Shown: positions 46,305 through 55,871, numbered from the stretch's first letter. The stretch is DNA of 64,000 bases from Pseudodesulfovibrio nedwellii (GCF_027923765.1 NZ_AP026709.1:2599501-2663500); one strand, 5' to 3'. Program-made: numbers and translations. Notes: a model not told the origin generated them from the sequence alone.

Positions 46305-47343
46305 CGCTCCAGCGTTCTCTTCCTTGGATATCCAGCCGATCCAATTTGTTGTTGATGTGCCTTCGTATCGCGGTGAAACCATCATTGAAGCTGCAAAACA
46401 GTTTTCGGTTTTGGGTGATGACATACAAATTGAGGGTGCAGCCTGGCCGGATGAGTTGGGCAACAACATGTATCGGATTACGGGAAAGGGTGGGACTTAT
46501 ATTCTGAAAATCAAGGCCGTGCCCGATGTTGAGCGGCTCAAGTTGAGCGAGGGGATTTACAGATTTCTGGATAAAAAAAGTCCTGATGTACTTATCCCTT
46601 TATGTACCAATAAAGGGGAAATGTACCCTTTAGCTGGTGATGGAAGAGTGATTGAATGCCTGCCGTATATTGATGGTCATCATTTTCAAGACGAGCCACA
46701 ATGCTTGATCAAGTTGGGTGAAGCGCTCAAAAGACTTCATCAGGTTTTGGAGCAAATGCCCTTATCCCATGACGTCGCTGCATCAAGCGAAATATGGGAG
46801 CAACGTCTGGATAAAGGGAGAGCTGCATTGGCCGAAGGGATAGCCTGTAGCCGAAATGACGATCTGAACAACTGGTTGGATCGGAATAAGGACTACCTCG
46901 GCAGGGTGCAAACGGGGTGGCTGTCCTTATTCGATATCCCCGGGGAGAGACAACCTGTTCATGGTGATCTGAATCGGGGTAATGTTTTTTTTGAAAAGAC
47001 TTCAGAAAAGGTGTGGTTGCTGGATTTCGAAGACGCCCCCTTTGCCATGATGTCCAGACTTATGGAATTGGCATTTGTTATTCAACGTTTCTGCCTGCAT
47101 GACGAAGCAGAACCCGCTGTGGTTTCAGGTCGTATGGACCAAATTTTTGAAGGATACGGTGAGTTATTGCCGGGTCTTGAAATGTTGCCCGACTTATGGC
47201 GGTTGTGGTGCTATCGAAGTACGGTTCGTATTTTTTGCCGGGTTTTTGAAAATCGTTTGATTTTTGATAGCTCGGAACTCGATAAATTTGTTCATTTGGA
47301 ACAGCAGGCGATGCGATATGCTTCGTCGGTTCGTAATTATTGA
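46288..47343 (+). CDS. APH/choline-kinase-fold small-molecule kinase
   Basis: About 351 residues. The catalytic loop HGDLNRGNVFF and DFEDA (in place of DFG/DFE) are clear, and the N-lobe has a MYRITGKGGTYILKIKA nucleotide-binding strand with Lys. This is an aminoglycoside-phosphotransferase-like fold that phosphorylates alcohols. It overlaps the copy-2 NeuB-like gene by 17 bases, so it is likely translationally coupled. Its place suggests it phosphorylates a sugar or a nonulosonate precursor; that is inference. Confidence 0.85.
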   Translation: MSVLTNAPAFSSLDIQPIQFVVDVPSYRGETIIEAAKQFSVLGDDIQIEGAAWPDELGNNMYRITGKGGTYILKIKAVPDVERLKLSEGIYRFLDKKSPDVLIPLCTNKGEMYPLAGDGRVIECLPYIDGHHFQDEPQCLIKLGEALKRLHQVLEQMPLSHDVAASSEIWEQRLDKGRAALAEGIACSRNDDLNNWLDRNKDYLGRVQTGWLSLFDIPGERQPVHGDLNRGNVFFEKTSEKVWLLDFEDAPFAMMSRLMELAFVIQRFCLHDEAEPAVVSGRMDQIFEGYGELLPGLEMLPDLWRLWCYRSTVRIFCRVFENRLIFDSSELDKFVHLEQQAMRYASSVRNY

Positions 47344-47352
47344 GAGAATATT

Positions 47353-48531
47353 ATGGATATGCCCACCATTGTTTTCACCAGCCGCGATCCTGGCACATGT
47401 TTGCAGATGATTCCCGTCATTCGGCGAGCCATAGAACAGGCAACGGTCAATGTTCTGGTGGTCGCCCAGGGAATTTCTGCTGATTTGTTGAATGAGAGTG
47501 GAATCCCGTTTCAGCTTTTTGACGGATGGCGTGAGGGTACTCTTGAGCAAGTGGATTATCCGGTAGATTCCGCAGATACGGAACTGCAGCAATGGCTGGC
47601 TGTGGCAGAGGGTGTATTAGCAAATATAACACGCGGGGTTTTGGTTACCGGTAATTCCTCCTTGGGATTTGGGGTGGATGAAATTTTCCGTTACGTCGTT
47701 CGGACCTGCCGCCCAGACTTTTCCTGTCTCACCTATTATGACTTTTGGAGCGGTGGAAATGCTTTGGGAGGCGTTTTTGCGGATGTAGCTCTGGTTTTGG
47801 ATTCAGAAGCCGCTTTGAATATCTCCTCACGCATAGGGATGGATTGTGTTGTCGTCGGTTCTCCTCGACATGAGGCCGAATCGTTGGTTGCCCCTGAAAT
47901 AGACCGGTCGGAAGCTCGTAAGATTTTTGAAGTCGCATCAAACGAGATGTTGGTGGCGTTCATGGCTCAGACGCACGACGTTCCAGGGCACGATGAAAAT
48001 TTTCAGTATCTTGTGGAAGCAATACGGGAATTTCCACAAGAGCGAATAATTCTTGTGGTCAAAGCCCATCCCAAATTTCCAGAAGTCGGGCATCAGCTTG
48101 TAGAAATGGCCAAGGAATCAGGGGTTCGGGCGGTCCTTTACAGGGAAGGGGAGCCTTTATCCAATTTGTTTGCAGCGTTGGATATCGTTTTTGTCTGTAC
48201 GTCTATGGTTAGCATGGATTACGCTCAGTTCATTGCACGTTCTTTTGTCCCCCTCGGATTTCTTGCACATATTCTCATTGGTCAGGCGATGCAGAGTCAT
48301 ATGCAGGATGTGTTCGGTTTTTTGGAGACTCCCTTGGTGCGGGCAGGCGTTGGCTGGAATGTGACACAGACAGGTATGCTGAGAGCATTGTTGAGCGATG
48401 GAGTGTCAGAGAAAAAATACGCCACAATATATCACCATTCGGCCGGTGCCTTGGACCCGACTGGAGCGACTCAAAGAGTTTTGGACCAGGTTTATAGTCA
48501 CATTGATCGCGCATCAAAGGAGTCCCAATGA
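47353..48531 (+). CDS. Predicted GT-B-fold transferase, unknown donor
   Basis: 392 residues, start ATG 47353 (second ATG at 47359). Two Rossmann-like halves; VKAHPKF, REGEPLSNLFAALDIVFVCTSMVSMDYAQFIARSFVPLGF and the strand-turn pattern resemble UDP-GlcNAc 2-epimerase or CDP-glycerol-transferase relatives. There is no clear donor motif. It is placed between the kinase-like and SDR genes of the nonulosonate part and overlaps the next gene by four bases. Confidence 0.6.
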   Translation: MDMPTIVFTSRDPGTCLQMIPVIRRAIEQATVNVLVVAQGISADLLNESGIPFQLFDGWREGTLEQVDYPVDSADTELQQWLAVAEGVLANITRGVLVTGNSSLGFGVDEIFRYVVRTCRPDFSCLTYYDFWSGGNALGGVFADVALVLDSEAALNISSRIGMDCVVVGSPRHEAESLVAPEIDRSEARKIFEVASNEMLVAFMAQTHDVPGHDENFQYLVEAIREFPQERIILVVKAHPKFPEVGHQLVEMAKESGVRAVLYREGEPLSNLFAALDIVFVCTSMVSMDYAQFIARSFVPLGFLAHILIGQAMQSHMQDVFGFLETPLVRAGVGWNVTQTGMLRALLSDGVSEKKYATIYHHSAGALDPTGATQRVLDQVYSHIDRASKESQ

Positions 48532-49328
48532 GTGTATTTGATCAGTTTTTATTGAAAGATAAAGCAGTGCTGCTGACAGGTGGGTACGGTTTGCTGGGAC
48601 GCCATTTTGCAAGCGTTTTAAGTCAGATGGGCGCTTCGGTAGCTGTAAGCGGTCGGAATCTTGATAAGTGCCGTGAAGTCGCCAGGGAAGTGGACGGGTT
48701 GGCAATAGAGATGGATGTTTCCAATCGTGACAGTGTTGAAAATGGAGTGCATGCGGCCGAACGGGAATTCGGAGGCCTTGATGGTCTGGTGAACATGGCT
48801 TCATTCAGCGCTCCGGCCCAGGCGGGAAAATCTTCGAATCGCGATGGATTTGACGTTGTAGCTTGGGAGCGGGCTTTACAAGTTGATCTGACGGGGACTT
48901 TCCACTGTTGTGTGGCAGCTGGGCGGGGTATGCGTGAAAAAGGAAAGGGCAGCATCATAAATATGTCTTCAATCTATGGAGTAACTGCGCCGGATCAAGG
49001 AATTTACGCTGATATTGTGAATGAAGATGGTTCTCCGTTTATCAAACCGCCAGGCTATGGAGTAGCCAAAGCCGGCATAGCCAACATGACACGGTATCTT
49101 GCGACACGGTGGTCTGCGGAAGGAGTGCGGGTCAACACCTTGGTCCTTGGCGGAGTTTTTGACGGTCAAGATAAAGGGTTTGTGAGACGATATGAAGCCA
49201 GAACGCCTATGGGACGAATGGCCAGCCCTGAAGATTGTCATGGGCCATTGGTGTTTTTGCTTTCAGATGCAGCCTCTTACATGACCGGAGCTGATCTGGT
49301 TATAGATGGCGGTTGGACGATTTGGTAA
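48528..49328 (+). CDS. Short-chain dehydrogenase/reductase (PtmA-like)
   Basis: 266 residues, classical SDR: LTGGYGLLGRHFASVL, catalytic Ser in INMSSIYG and YGVAKAG for YxxxK, and a conserved Asn-rich loop (LVNMAS). In Campylobacter legionaminate (ptm) loci a related SDR, PtmA, serves precursor synthesis; the shared setting suggests the same here, but substrate is unknown. Confidence 0.85.
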   Translation: MSVFDQFLLKDKAVLLTGGYGLLGRHFASVLSQMGASVAVSGRNLDKCREVAREVDGLAIEMDVSNRDSVENGVHAAEREFGGLDGLVNMASFSAPAQAGKSSNRDGFDVVAWERALQVDLTGTFHCCVAAGRGMREKGKGSIINMSSIYGVTAPDQGIYADIVNEDGSPFIKPPGYGVAKAGIANMTRYLATRWSAEGVRVNTLVLGGVFDGQDKGFVRRYEARTPMGRMASPEDCHGPLVFLLSDAASYMTGADLVIDGGWTIW

Positions 49329-49357
49329 AATTTATTGGTCAGATATGAGGAATAGCA

Positions 49358-50440
49358 ATGTTTGATGTTAATTTTTTCCGTAAAACGCTGCCCGTAAAGC
49401 AGGATATAATCAGTGGGGCGAGTGCATTAACCCCAAGTGAAATTGAAGAACATTTTGAGGCGCAGCGCAACCGGGCCCCGTATATATTTAATATTGAAAC
49501 CACAAATGCGTGCAACATGTCATGCCTTATGTGTCCCCGCCCAAAACTTATGACGCGGCCGGTTCAGCACATGAAGCAGGACCTTTTTGAGTCTTTGGTG
49601 AAGCAGATGACTCCACATGATTCTGGCGAATTGGAGCTTTTTCGTGATCTGATAGCCAAGGAATATGGAATTACCGCAGACGAAGCATCAGAGAACGCTT
49701 TTTATTTTTATACAATCGCGCAAAGTGTTGTCTTACATGGCTATGGAGAGCCTCCTCTGGATCCCAAGATAGTGAGTCGAGTACAGGCCTGTACGGATCG
49801 AAAAATCCCTACATATTTTTCCTGTGTGCCCGCTAATATTAGAATGGATCGTTTTGAACAGCTGTTCAAAGCCGGGTTGGGTACGGTCAAGTTTGCGATG
49901 GAATCCTTGGACCCTGAGGAGCAACGGCGGGTTCGTGGAGAGAACTATGACCTGGAGAAAGCCATGCAGCGTATCGGGCAGGTCATTGATTTCAAGAAGG
50001 ATCATCCTGAAGTTGATACTCGTTTGGTTGTCACGCTTGTTGCCATGTCCGACTCCGATGAGGCCGTAGAGGAGCATCTTCGCTTTATTCGATTCTGGGC
50101 TGATTATCCGGTGCTTGCCTATGTCAAATCACAAGACAATCGATGGTTTTATGCGGAGGAGGATGCAAAGAACAAGTCTCACTATCTTACACAATATTGT
50201 GAGTTTGCATGGACTTCTATGTCAGTAATGGCTGGCGGAGAAGTCCTTCCTTGTACGCAGGATTTCAATGCGGAGATGGTCATGGGCAATGCCAACGAGC
50301 AGTCTCTTGAAGAAATTTGGAATAGCGAGCGGTATCGGGCTTTCCGCCATGCCCATATTACCGGCGAAGGAATTGAGAAATATAAGTGTCATGGACGTTG
50401 CGATCTACCAAAAGTCCATGACCGTCTGGGGTTGTTGTAA
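49358..50440 (+). CDS. Radical SAM protein with C-terminal SPASM-like domain
   Basis: 360 residues. ETTNACNMSCLMCPRP holds CxxxCxxC around residue 50; the C-terminal region has EVLPCTQDFNAEMVMGNANEQSLEEIW and GRCDLP, a reduced SPASM pattern binding an auxiliary cluster. YGEPPLDPK fits the radical SAM GEP-like strand. GAGG lies before the ATG. It is one of three radical SAM genes in the island; the substrate is unknown. Confidence 0.87.
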   Translation: MFDVNFFRKTLPVKQDIISGASALTPSEIEEHFEAQRNRAPYIFNIETTNACNMSCLMCPRPKLMTRPVQHMKQDLFESLVKQMTPHDSGELELFRDLIAKEYGITADEASENAFYFYTIAQSVVLHGYGEPPLDPKIVSRVQACTDRKIPTYFSCVPANIRMDRFEQLFKAGLGTVKFAMESLDPEEQRRVRGENYDLEKAMQRIGQVIDFKKDHPEVDTRLVVTLVAMSDSDEAVEEHLRFIRFWADYPVLAYVKSQDNRWFYAEEDAKNKSHYLTQYCEFAWTSMSVMAGGEVLPCTQDFNAEMVMGNANEQSLEEIWNSERYRAFRHAHITGEGIEKYKCHGRCDLPKVHDRLGLL

Positions 50441-50451
50441 AAATTGCTTCT

Positions 50452-51678
50452 ATGAGGTGTGTAGTGAAGAAAGCATTGTATGGACTTCCCGAAGAAGTAC
50501 GATTTTGCACTCGTTGTGTTATTTCAAACCAGCGTCCTGGGTCGGTGGTGGAATTTAAGAATACAGGGAAGGAACCCAAACCGACTATTAAATTTGATGA
50601 CGAGGGTGTGTGCAGTGCCTGTCGTTTTGCAGAGATAAAGGAAAATAAAATTGACTGGGATTTGCGAAAAAAGGAACTCCTTGAATTGTGTGACTGGCAT
50701 CGCAGCAAGGATGGAAGTTATGATTGCGTAGTTCCCGGCAGCGGAGGTAAGGATTCGGTTTTTACTGCCCATGTTTTGAGGGAGCAGTATGGAATGAATC
50801 CGCTTACTGTCACTTGGGCTCCTCATATTTATACTGAGGTGGGCTGGCGTAACATGCAGAATTGGATGCGGTGCGGCTTTGATAACATGCTCTTCACACC
50901 GGACGCCAAAGTACACCGTTTGCTCACTCGGCTTGCTTTTGAAAATCTTTGCCATCCTTTTCAGCCCTTCATTATCGGGCAAAGGCTTATTGGGCCGCGA
51001 ATCGCAGCCCTCTACGGTATTCCCCTTATTTTTTATGGAGAAAATCAGGCCGAATACGGTAACGACATTGAGGCGAATGACAAGCCAACCATGGACCCTC
51101 AGTTTTTTATGGAAGAACCCGATTTGGACAGTCTTGTTCTTGGTGGTGTTTTAGCCCGTGAACTTGTGGACCGGTATGGAATTTCCATAAATGATCTGAA
51201 CCCGTACCTTCCGGTTCAGCCGGATCGTCTTAAGAAGATCAATGCCGAGATGCACTACCTGAGTTACTATATTAAATGGGATCCGCAGGAAAATTACTAC
51301 TACGCCTCGGAACATTGTGACTTCGAAGCTAACACGATGCGTACCGAAGGGTCTTACTCCAAGTATTCATCTATCGATGATCGCATAGATCCGTTGCATT
51401 ACTTCACGACATTGGCCAAGTTTGGCATTGGCCGTGCGACTTACGATGCGGCTCAGGAAATACGTAACGGTAAGATTACTCGAGAGGAAGGTGTTTCTCT
51501 GGTTCATCGTTATGATACTGAATTTCCTTCTAAAGATTTCCGGGAAATCACCGAATATATGGGTATTACTGAAGATCGTTTTTGGGAAGTGATTGATGCT
51601 GCCCGCTCTCCGCATCTGTGGGAGAAAGTCGACGGTGATTGGAAATTGCGTCACCAGGTGCAAAATTTGAGCATATAA
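50452..51678 (+). CDS. N-acetyl sugar amidotransferase (WbpG/PtmG-type)
   Basis: About 408 residues. An N-terminal Cys pair (CTRC) and CSAC form a metal site, and CVVPGSGGKDSVFTAHVL is the PP-loop ATP pyrophosphatase motif. Together with HisH- and HisF-like partners (present at 53867 and 53109), this type uses ammonia to turn an acetamido group into an acetamidino group on amino sugars or nonulosonates. A GTG at 50464 behind GAGG is an alternative start. It is followed by a methyltransferase, matching PtmG-PtmH order in Campylobacter. Confidence 0.88.
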   Translation: MRCVVKKALYGLPEEVRFCTRCVISNQRPGSVVEFKNTGKEPKPTIKFDDEGVCSACRFAEIKENKIDWDLRKKELLELCDWHRSKDGSYDCVVPGSGGKDSVFTAHVLREQYGMNPLTVTWAPHIYTEVGWRNMQNWMRCGFDNMLFTPDAKVHRLLTRLAFENLCHPFQPFIIGQRLIGPRIAALYGIPLIFYGENQAEYGNDIEANDKPTMDPQFFMEEPDLDSLVLGGVLARELVDRYGISINDLNPYLPVQPDRLKKINAEMHYLSYYIKWDPQENYYYASEHCDFEANTMRTEGSYSKYSSIDDRIDPLHYFTTLAKFGIGRATYDAAQEIRNGKITREEGVSLVHRYDTEFPSKDFREITEYMGITEDRFWEVIDAARSPHLWEKVDGDWKLRHQVQNLSI

Positions 51679-51713
51679 GCCCCTGTCAATTTTTAACCAG
51701 CGAGAAACCCTTC

Positions 51714-52415
51714 ATGAAATATATTAGAACAAAGGTGTATGACACAAAATCAGAGCCCAAAGAAATCTTTAAGGTTATCGGGAAGATGATTGGTGAGCAT
51801 TTACAAGAAAAAACAGTTGAAGGTCCGTTTCGCCTTTTGGATATTGGATGTGCCGCTGGAGCATTCATTGAGTATCTGAATGATACATTCAGTAATTTTC
51901 AATTTGATGGTGTGGATGTTGATGAGGATTTGCTTAAAATAGCCAGGGAGTCGCTCCCCAAGGCTTGTTTCAATTATTCCGATGCCTGCGACCTGAAGGC
52001 CTTTGAGGAAGACACCTTTGATGTCGCCACGTATCTGGGAACAATGACCATTTTTGATGATTTTAAGCCTTCATTAAGTGAAGCGATTAGAGTGCTTAAG
52101 CCCGGCGGCCAGCTTATAGTATTTAATTTCTTCAATGAGCATCCCGTGGATTTGACTGTGCGCTGGCAATATAGTGGTGACACTGACAATTGGAATTCGG
52201 GATATAACCTTTTTTCCATTAAATCCGTATCTACTTTCCTTGATGCGCATGAAAAGGTGACTTCTTTTGATTTTACGCGATTTGAACTTCCATTTGATCT
52301 TGAACCACAGGAAGACCCTATTCGCTCCTGGACTGAAAAGAATGGCGAAGGTCGGCGTATTTTTGTAAACGGCGTTGGTTATCTGGATATGCAGATTCTG
52401 AGTATAAAAGCATGA
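51714..52415 (+). CDS. SAM methyltransferase (PtmH-like candidate)
   Basis: About 233 residues, start ATG at 51714 (a longer frame from 51639 overlaps the previous gene). Class I core: RLLDIGCAAGAFIEYL, FDGVDVDEDLL, DVATYLGTMTIFDD, LKPGGQLIVFNFF. It sits directly after the amidotransferase and overlaps the cytidylyltransferase, so it may N-methylate the acetamidino group or modify the CMP-sugar. Inference from order, not proof. Confidence 0.82.
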   Translation: MKYIRTKVYDTKSEPKEIFKVIGKMIGEHLQEKTVEGPFRLLDIGCAAGAFIEYLNDTFSNFQFDGVDVDEDLLKIARESLPKACFNYSDACDLKAFEEDTFDVATYLGTMTIFDDFKPSLSEAIRVLKPGGQLIVFNFFNEHPVDLTVRWQYSGDTDNWNSGYNLFSIKSVSTFLDAHEKVTSFDFTRFELPFDLEPQEDPIRSWTEKNGEGRRIFVNGVGYLDMQILSIKA

Positions 52416-53101
52416 GTTCGGCGAGTTTCTTCAGCATAATTCCCGCACGGGGGGGATCAAAAAGTCTACCTCGCAAAAATGTGCTTCAACTCGGGGGGAA
52501 ACCCTTACTGGCATATACCATTGAGGCCAGTCTCGGCTGTCCTTTGATACAGCGAACAATCGTCAGTACTGAAGACCCGGAGATCAAGAGTATTGCCTTA
52601 TCATATGGGGCCGAAGTTATTGATCGTCCGTATTTTTTGGCTACAGATGAGGCGCAGACACATGATGCCGTCGATCACGTCCTCGGTGTGTTGCGGGAGC
52701 AGGGAACGGTGCCGGATCATATTGTTCTCTTGCAACCGACGTCCCCCCTGCGCAATAGTGCTCATCTTCATGAAAGCGTTCTTGCTTATTCTGACTCTGA
52801 CGCAAAAAGTTTGGTCAGCGTGACGGAATGTGAGCATCACCCATACAAAAGTGTCACCAAGGACAATGGTCACCTGAGACCTCTGTTTGACGCCAAGAGC
52901 ATGGAGATGCGACGGCAGGATTTACCCGAAGCCTATCGGATTAGTGGTGCCATATATATTCTTCCCACAGAGACCTTCCTGAAGGAAAAAAACTTTATCG
53001 TTGATCCGGCTATGGCATTCCCAATGTCGGCTGAAGTAAGCATTGATGTTGATACGGCTTTAGACTTGGCGCTTGTGGAACTTGTTCTGCAACAAAGGTA
53101 G
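52412..53101 (+). CDS. Acylneuraminate/legionaminate cytidylyltransferase (NeuA/LegF type)
   Basis: 229 residues. IPARGGSKSLPRKNVLQLGGKPLLAYTIE is the CTP-binding motif; IVSTEDPEI, LQPTSPLRN and SIDVDTALDL follow. It activates a nonulosonic acid as its CMP form in the cytoplasm. It overlaps the methyltransferase gene by four bases. Confidence 0.94.
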   Translation: MSSASFFSIIPARGGSKSLPRKNVLQLGGKPLLAYTIEASLGCPLIQRTIVSTEDPEIKSIALSYGAEVIDRPYFLATDEAQTHDAVDHVLGVLREQGTVPDHIVLLQPTSPLRNSAHLHESVLAYSDSDAKSLVSVTECEHHPYKSVTKDNGHLRPLFDAKSMEMRRQDLPEAYRISGAIYILPTETFLKEKNFIVDPAMAFPMSAEVSIDVDTALDLALVELVLQQR

Positions 53102-53108
53102 TTTTGAA

Positions 53109-53870
53109 ATGGCATCAGTTCGACTTATTCCTCGGCTCGATATCAAAGGGCAAAATCTTATCAAGGGTATCCATCTTGAAGGACTTCGTGTCATTGGTGA
53201 GCCCAACAAATATGCACAGGCATACTATCGGGCCGGAGCAGATGAACTCCTGTATATTGACGCCGTTGCCAGCTTGTACGGTCGTGAGAACCTCTTAGAT
53301 ATCGTGCATCATACCACGCGTGATGTGTTTATACCCATTACTGCTGGCGGCGGAGTGCGTACATTGACTGATGTTCAAAATTTATTGAATGCCGGAGCAG
53401 ACAAGGTGGCTATCAACACGGGGGCTGTTCAAAATCCTGAAATAATACGAGATATTGCACAACAATTTGGGTCGCAATGCGTTGTCCTTTCGGTGGAGGC
53501 GATCAGACAGCCTTCTGGGAATTGGGAAGCTTTCACAGATTGCGGCAGAGAAAGTACCGGGCTGGATGTGGTCGACTGGGTACAACATGCCGAATCTCTT
53601 GGCGCGGGAGAAATCCTCGTCACTTCTGTAGATAAAGAGGGAACACGCAAAGGTTTTGACATTAATCTTGTCCAATCAATATCCAGTGCCGTGAGTATTC
53701 CGGTCATTGCCAGTGGCGGGATGGGGAGTGTGGATCATTTAATGCACGTTGTGGAAGATGGAGGGGCCAATGCCGTGTCCATGGCTGACATCCTTCATTA
53801 TAATCGAATGGCATTGGAAGATCTTCGTTATGAGTGCGTTCAGCGTGGGTTGGAAACGAGAAAGATATGA
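53109..53870 (+). CDS. HisF-like synthase subunit for amidotransfer
   Basis: About 254 residues, a (beta/alpha)8 barrel. LIPRLDIKGQNLIKGIHLEG carries the Asp of the HisF N-terminal strand, GGGVRT and ASGGMGS the phosphate loops. In ordinary HisF the second catalytic Asp sits in a VVAID strand; here the aligned strand is VVLSVEA with Glu. That, and its place beside wbpG-like and hisH-like genes, points to sugar amidation instead of histidine synthesis. Start 53109 chosen as ATG after the neuA stop. Stop overlaps hisH start. Confidence 0.85.
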   Translation: MASVRLIPRLDIKGQNLIKGIHLEGLRVIGEPNKYAQAYYRAGADELLYIDAVASLYGRENLLDIVHHTTRDVFIPITAGGGVRTLTDVQNLLNAGADKVAINTGAVQNPEIIRDIAQQFGSQCVVLSVEAIRQPSGNWEAFTDCGRESTGLDVVDWVQHAESLGAGEILVTSVDKEGTRKGFDINLVQSISSAVSIPVIASGGMGSVDHLMHVVEDGGANAVSMADILHYNRMALEDLRYECVQRGLETRKI

Positions 53871-54505
53871 GCAGAGTTACGATAATTGACTATGGCGTGG
53901 GCAATCTGAGAAGTGTTGCTATGGCCCTGTCTCATTGTGGAGCCAATGTTTCTCTCGCTTCGTCGCCGGAGGAGATTGTTGCCGCTGACCGCGTTGTTTT
54001 TCCTGGAGTCGGCGCCTTTGCAAACGCGATGAACAAGCTCGACGAAATGGGCTTGACGCAGGCTATTAAGGCTTACGCAGAGTTGGAGCGTCCTTTTTTG
54101 GGGATATGTCTGGGAATGCAGATGATGTTTGATTCAAGCGATGAGTTCGGATTGACAGCTGGATTGGGGCTTATTCCTGGCACTGTTGAAAAGATTCCCT
54201 CTCATGACGGGGCGGGGAAGCTCCATAAAGTTCCGCACATAGCTTGGGCCGGTTTGTTGAAACCGCAAGAAACTCCTACTTGGAAGGATACTTTGTTCGA
54301 GCGAACGCCTGAAGGGACCCCGATGTATTTTGTTCATTCATATGCTGGTAATCCAACCGATTCTGAATACAGGTTGGCCGACTGTGAGTATAACGGGCGG
54401 ATATTTTGTGCAGCTGTGGGTTCTGGGAATTTGTATGGCACCCAGTTTCATCCAGAGAAGAGTGGTGAAGCCGGACTCGTCCTTTTGCGACAATTTCTTG
54501 CATAG
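53867..54505 (+). CDS. HisH-like glutamine amidotransferase subunit
   Basis: About 212 residues. Nucleophile elbow GICLGMQ with Cys, and GTQFHPEKSG with the His-Glu pair, form the class I amidotransferase triad. It would release ammonia through the HisF-like barrel to the PP-loop enzyme at 50452. It overlaps the HisF-like gene (ATGA), a sign of a complex. Confidence 0.92.
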   Translation: MSRVTIIDYGVGNLRSVAMALSHCGANVSLASSPEEIVAADRVVFPGVGAFANAMNKLDEMGLTQAIKAYAELERPFLGICLGMQMMFDSSDEFGLTAGLGLIPGTVEKIPSHDGAGKLHKVPHIAWAGLLKPQETPTWKDTLFERTPEGTPMYFVHSYAGNPTDSEYRLADCEYNGRIFCAAVGSGNLYGTQFHPEKSGEAGLVLLRQFLA

Positions 54506-54529
54506 CAATTACAATCAAAGGAGATGTGT

Positions 54530-55522
54530 ATGTCTACTTTTTTTAAGGCGGATAAAGGTTATCATAAATATCGGCAAGCCAAGAGTATTACCCGAGAAGA
54601 TCACGGAGACCTTTTTCCTGAAGCATATTGGGAATACCGCGATAAATGGGTTGATAATCCAGCCCGTCAGATTGTCGAGGAATACCCTCTGCATCTTGGC
54701 GTTGAAGTTACGACTTTGTGCAATCTGAAGTGTACATTTTGCGTGCGAACACTTGAAATTGAAAAGGGTACCTTTCGGGACATCAAACATATGTCCATGG
54801 ATGTCTTTGATTCCATTGTCGAGCAGACTTCTGGCGGGAAGGTTGCCGGGATTTGTCTGAATGCCATAGGTGAGCCTCTTATGCATCCTCAGATTGTTGA
54901 AATGGTTCGCCATGTGAAGGATGCTGGTGGTTACCTGGACACGATGTTTCATACGAATGCGATGTTGCTGACCCCGGAACTTTCGGAAGGGCTTATTTTG
55001 GCTGGTTTGGATCAGTTGATTTTTTCGGTGGATGGCTCAAGCAAGGAAGAATATGAGCGCGATCGAGTGGGCGCAAATTATGACACTGTGGTCGAGAATG
55101 TTCGCACCTTTCACAAAATTCGTACCCGCCTTGGAAGCCGTTTGCCAATCATAAGGATGACAATGATTGTCAGGCCTACAACAACACAGGAAAGCCTCGA
55201 TAAATTCTATAAACAATGGGAATCAATCGCAGATATTATTACATTCCAGGAGTTGGCCGAGTATGCCGAGAAAAAGGCTCCATGTGAAAATCGTGAAATA
55301 TGCTCACAGCCTTGGCAACGGCTTGCAGTGGATGTGAACGGCAACATCCTTCCTTGTTGCGAGGCCTTGGTTTACTCGGGAAAGATGATTCTTGGTAACA
55401 TTAAGACCGATAATATTAAGGATATTTGGAAGGGTTCTAAGATGGAGAAAATGCGAAGTGCTTTGAAAAAGCATGACTACAGCAAGTATCCCATCTGCAA
55501 GAATTGCAGCATCCATACCTAA
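54530..55522 (+). CDS. Radical SAM/SPASM protein
   Basis: About 330 residues. VTTLCNLKCTFCVRT has CxxxCxxC near residue 62; GEPLMHPQ and SVDGSSKEEYE follow; the C-terminus is a standard SPASM (NGNILPCCEALVYSGKMILGN, then CKNCSIH). GGAG lies six bases before the ATG at 54530. Substrate unknown: it could act on a nucleotide sugar or on a protein. Confidence 0.9.
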   Translation: MSTFFKADKGYHKYRQAKSITREDHGDLFPEAYWEYRDKWVDNPARQIVEEYPLHLGVEVTTLCNLKCTFCVRTLEIEKGTFRDIKHMSMDVFDSIVEQTSGGKVAGICLNAIGEPLMHPQIVEMVRHVKDAGGYLDTMFHTNAMLLTPELSEGLILAGLDQLIFSVDGSSKEEYERDRVGANYDTVVENVRTFHKIRTRLGSRLPIIRMTMIVRPTTTQESLDKFYKQWESIADIITFQELAEYAEKKAPCENREICSQPWQRLAVDVNGNILPCCEALVYSGKMILGNIKTDNIKDIWKGSKMEKMRSALKKHDYSKYPICKNCSIHT

Positions 55523-55871
55523 GATAAATCATTTCAATTCTTTGTCTTGTCGTGATTTTTGTCTATGGCCCAAGAGTCGGTTTTGGGCCGTAGTCCAAAG
55601 GATAACGGGGAGTTACATGTCGAAGATTGATCAAATGTACGCAAATTGAGTCCAGTTCCTTGAGAGAGAATTTTCTGAGTTCAAAGCCCTTGAAGTCTCC
55701 GAATAATGTATGGATATATGGTTGAAACGGGCATGTGTGTGGACGGTTTTTTGCAATGGAATTCATTAAGAAAATAATTGGAACATTCTTGCCATGTGCC
55801 TCAGGCCGGAATGATGTCATGGCGAAGCTGCCATAAATACGCTGTCCTGTTTTGGAGAAGATTGAAAACGT
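55523..55871 (+). other. 349-bp gap inside the island
   Basis: No credible gene. GGCCCAA with TTGGGCC (about 55566-55588) forms a hairpin without a T run. An 85-codon frame on the minus strand has no ribosome site. The gap may hold a promoter for the following genes. Confidence 0.35.

Noticed and set aside
55563-55820. 85-codon minus-strand frame in the island gap
   Set aside because: No ribosome site, no recognisable features, and opposite to all island genes.
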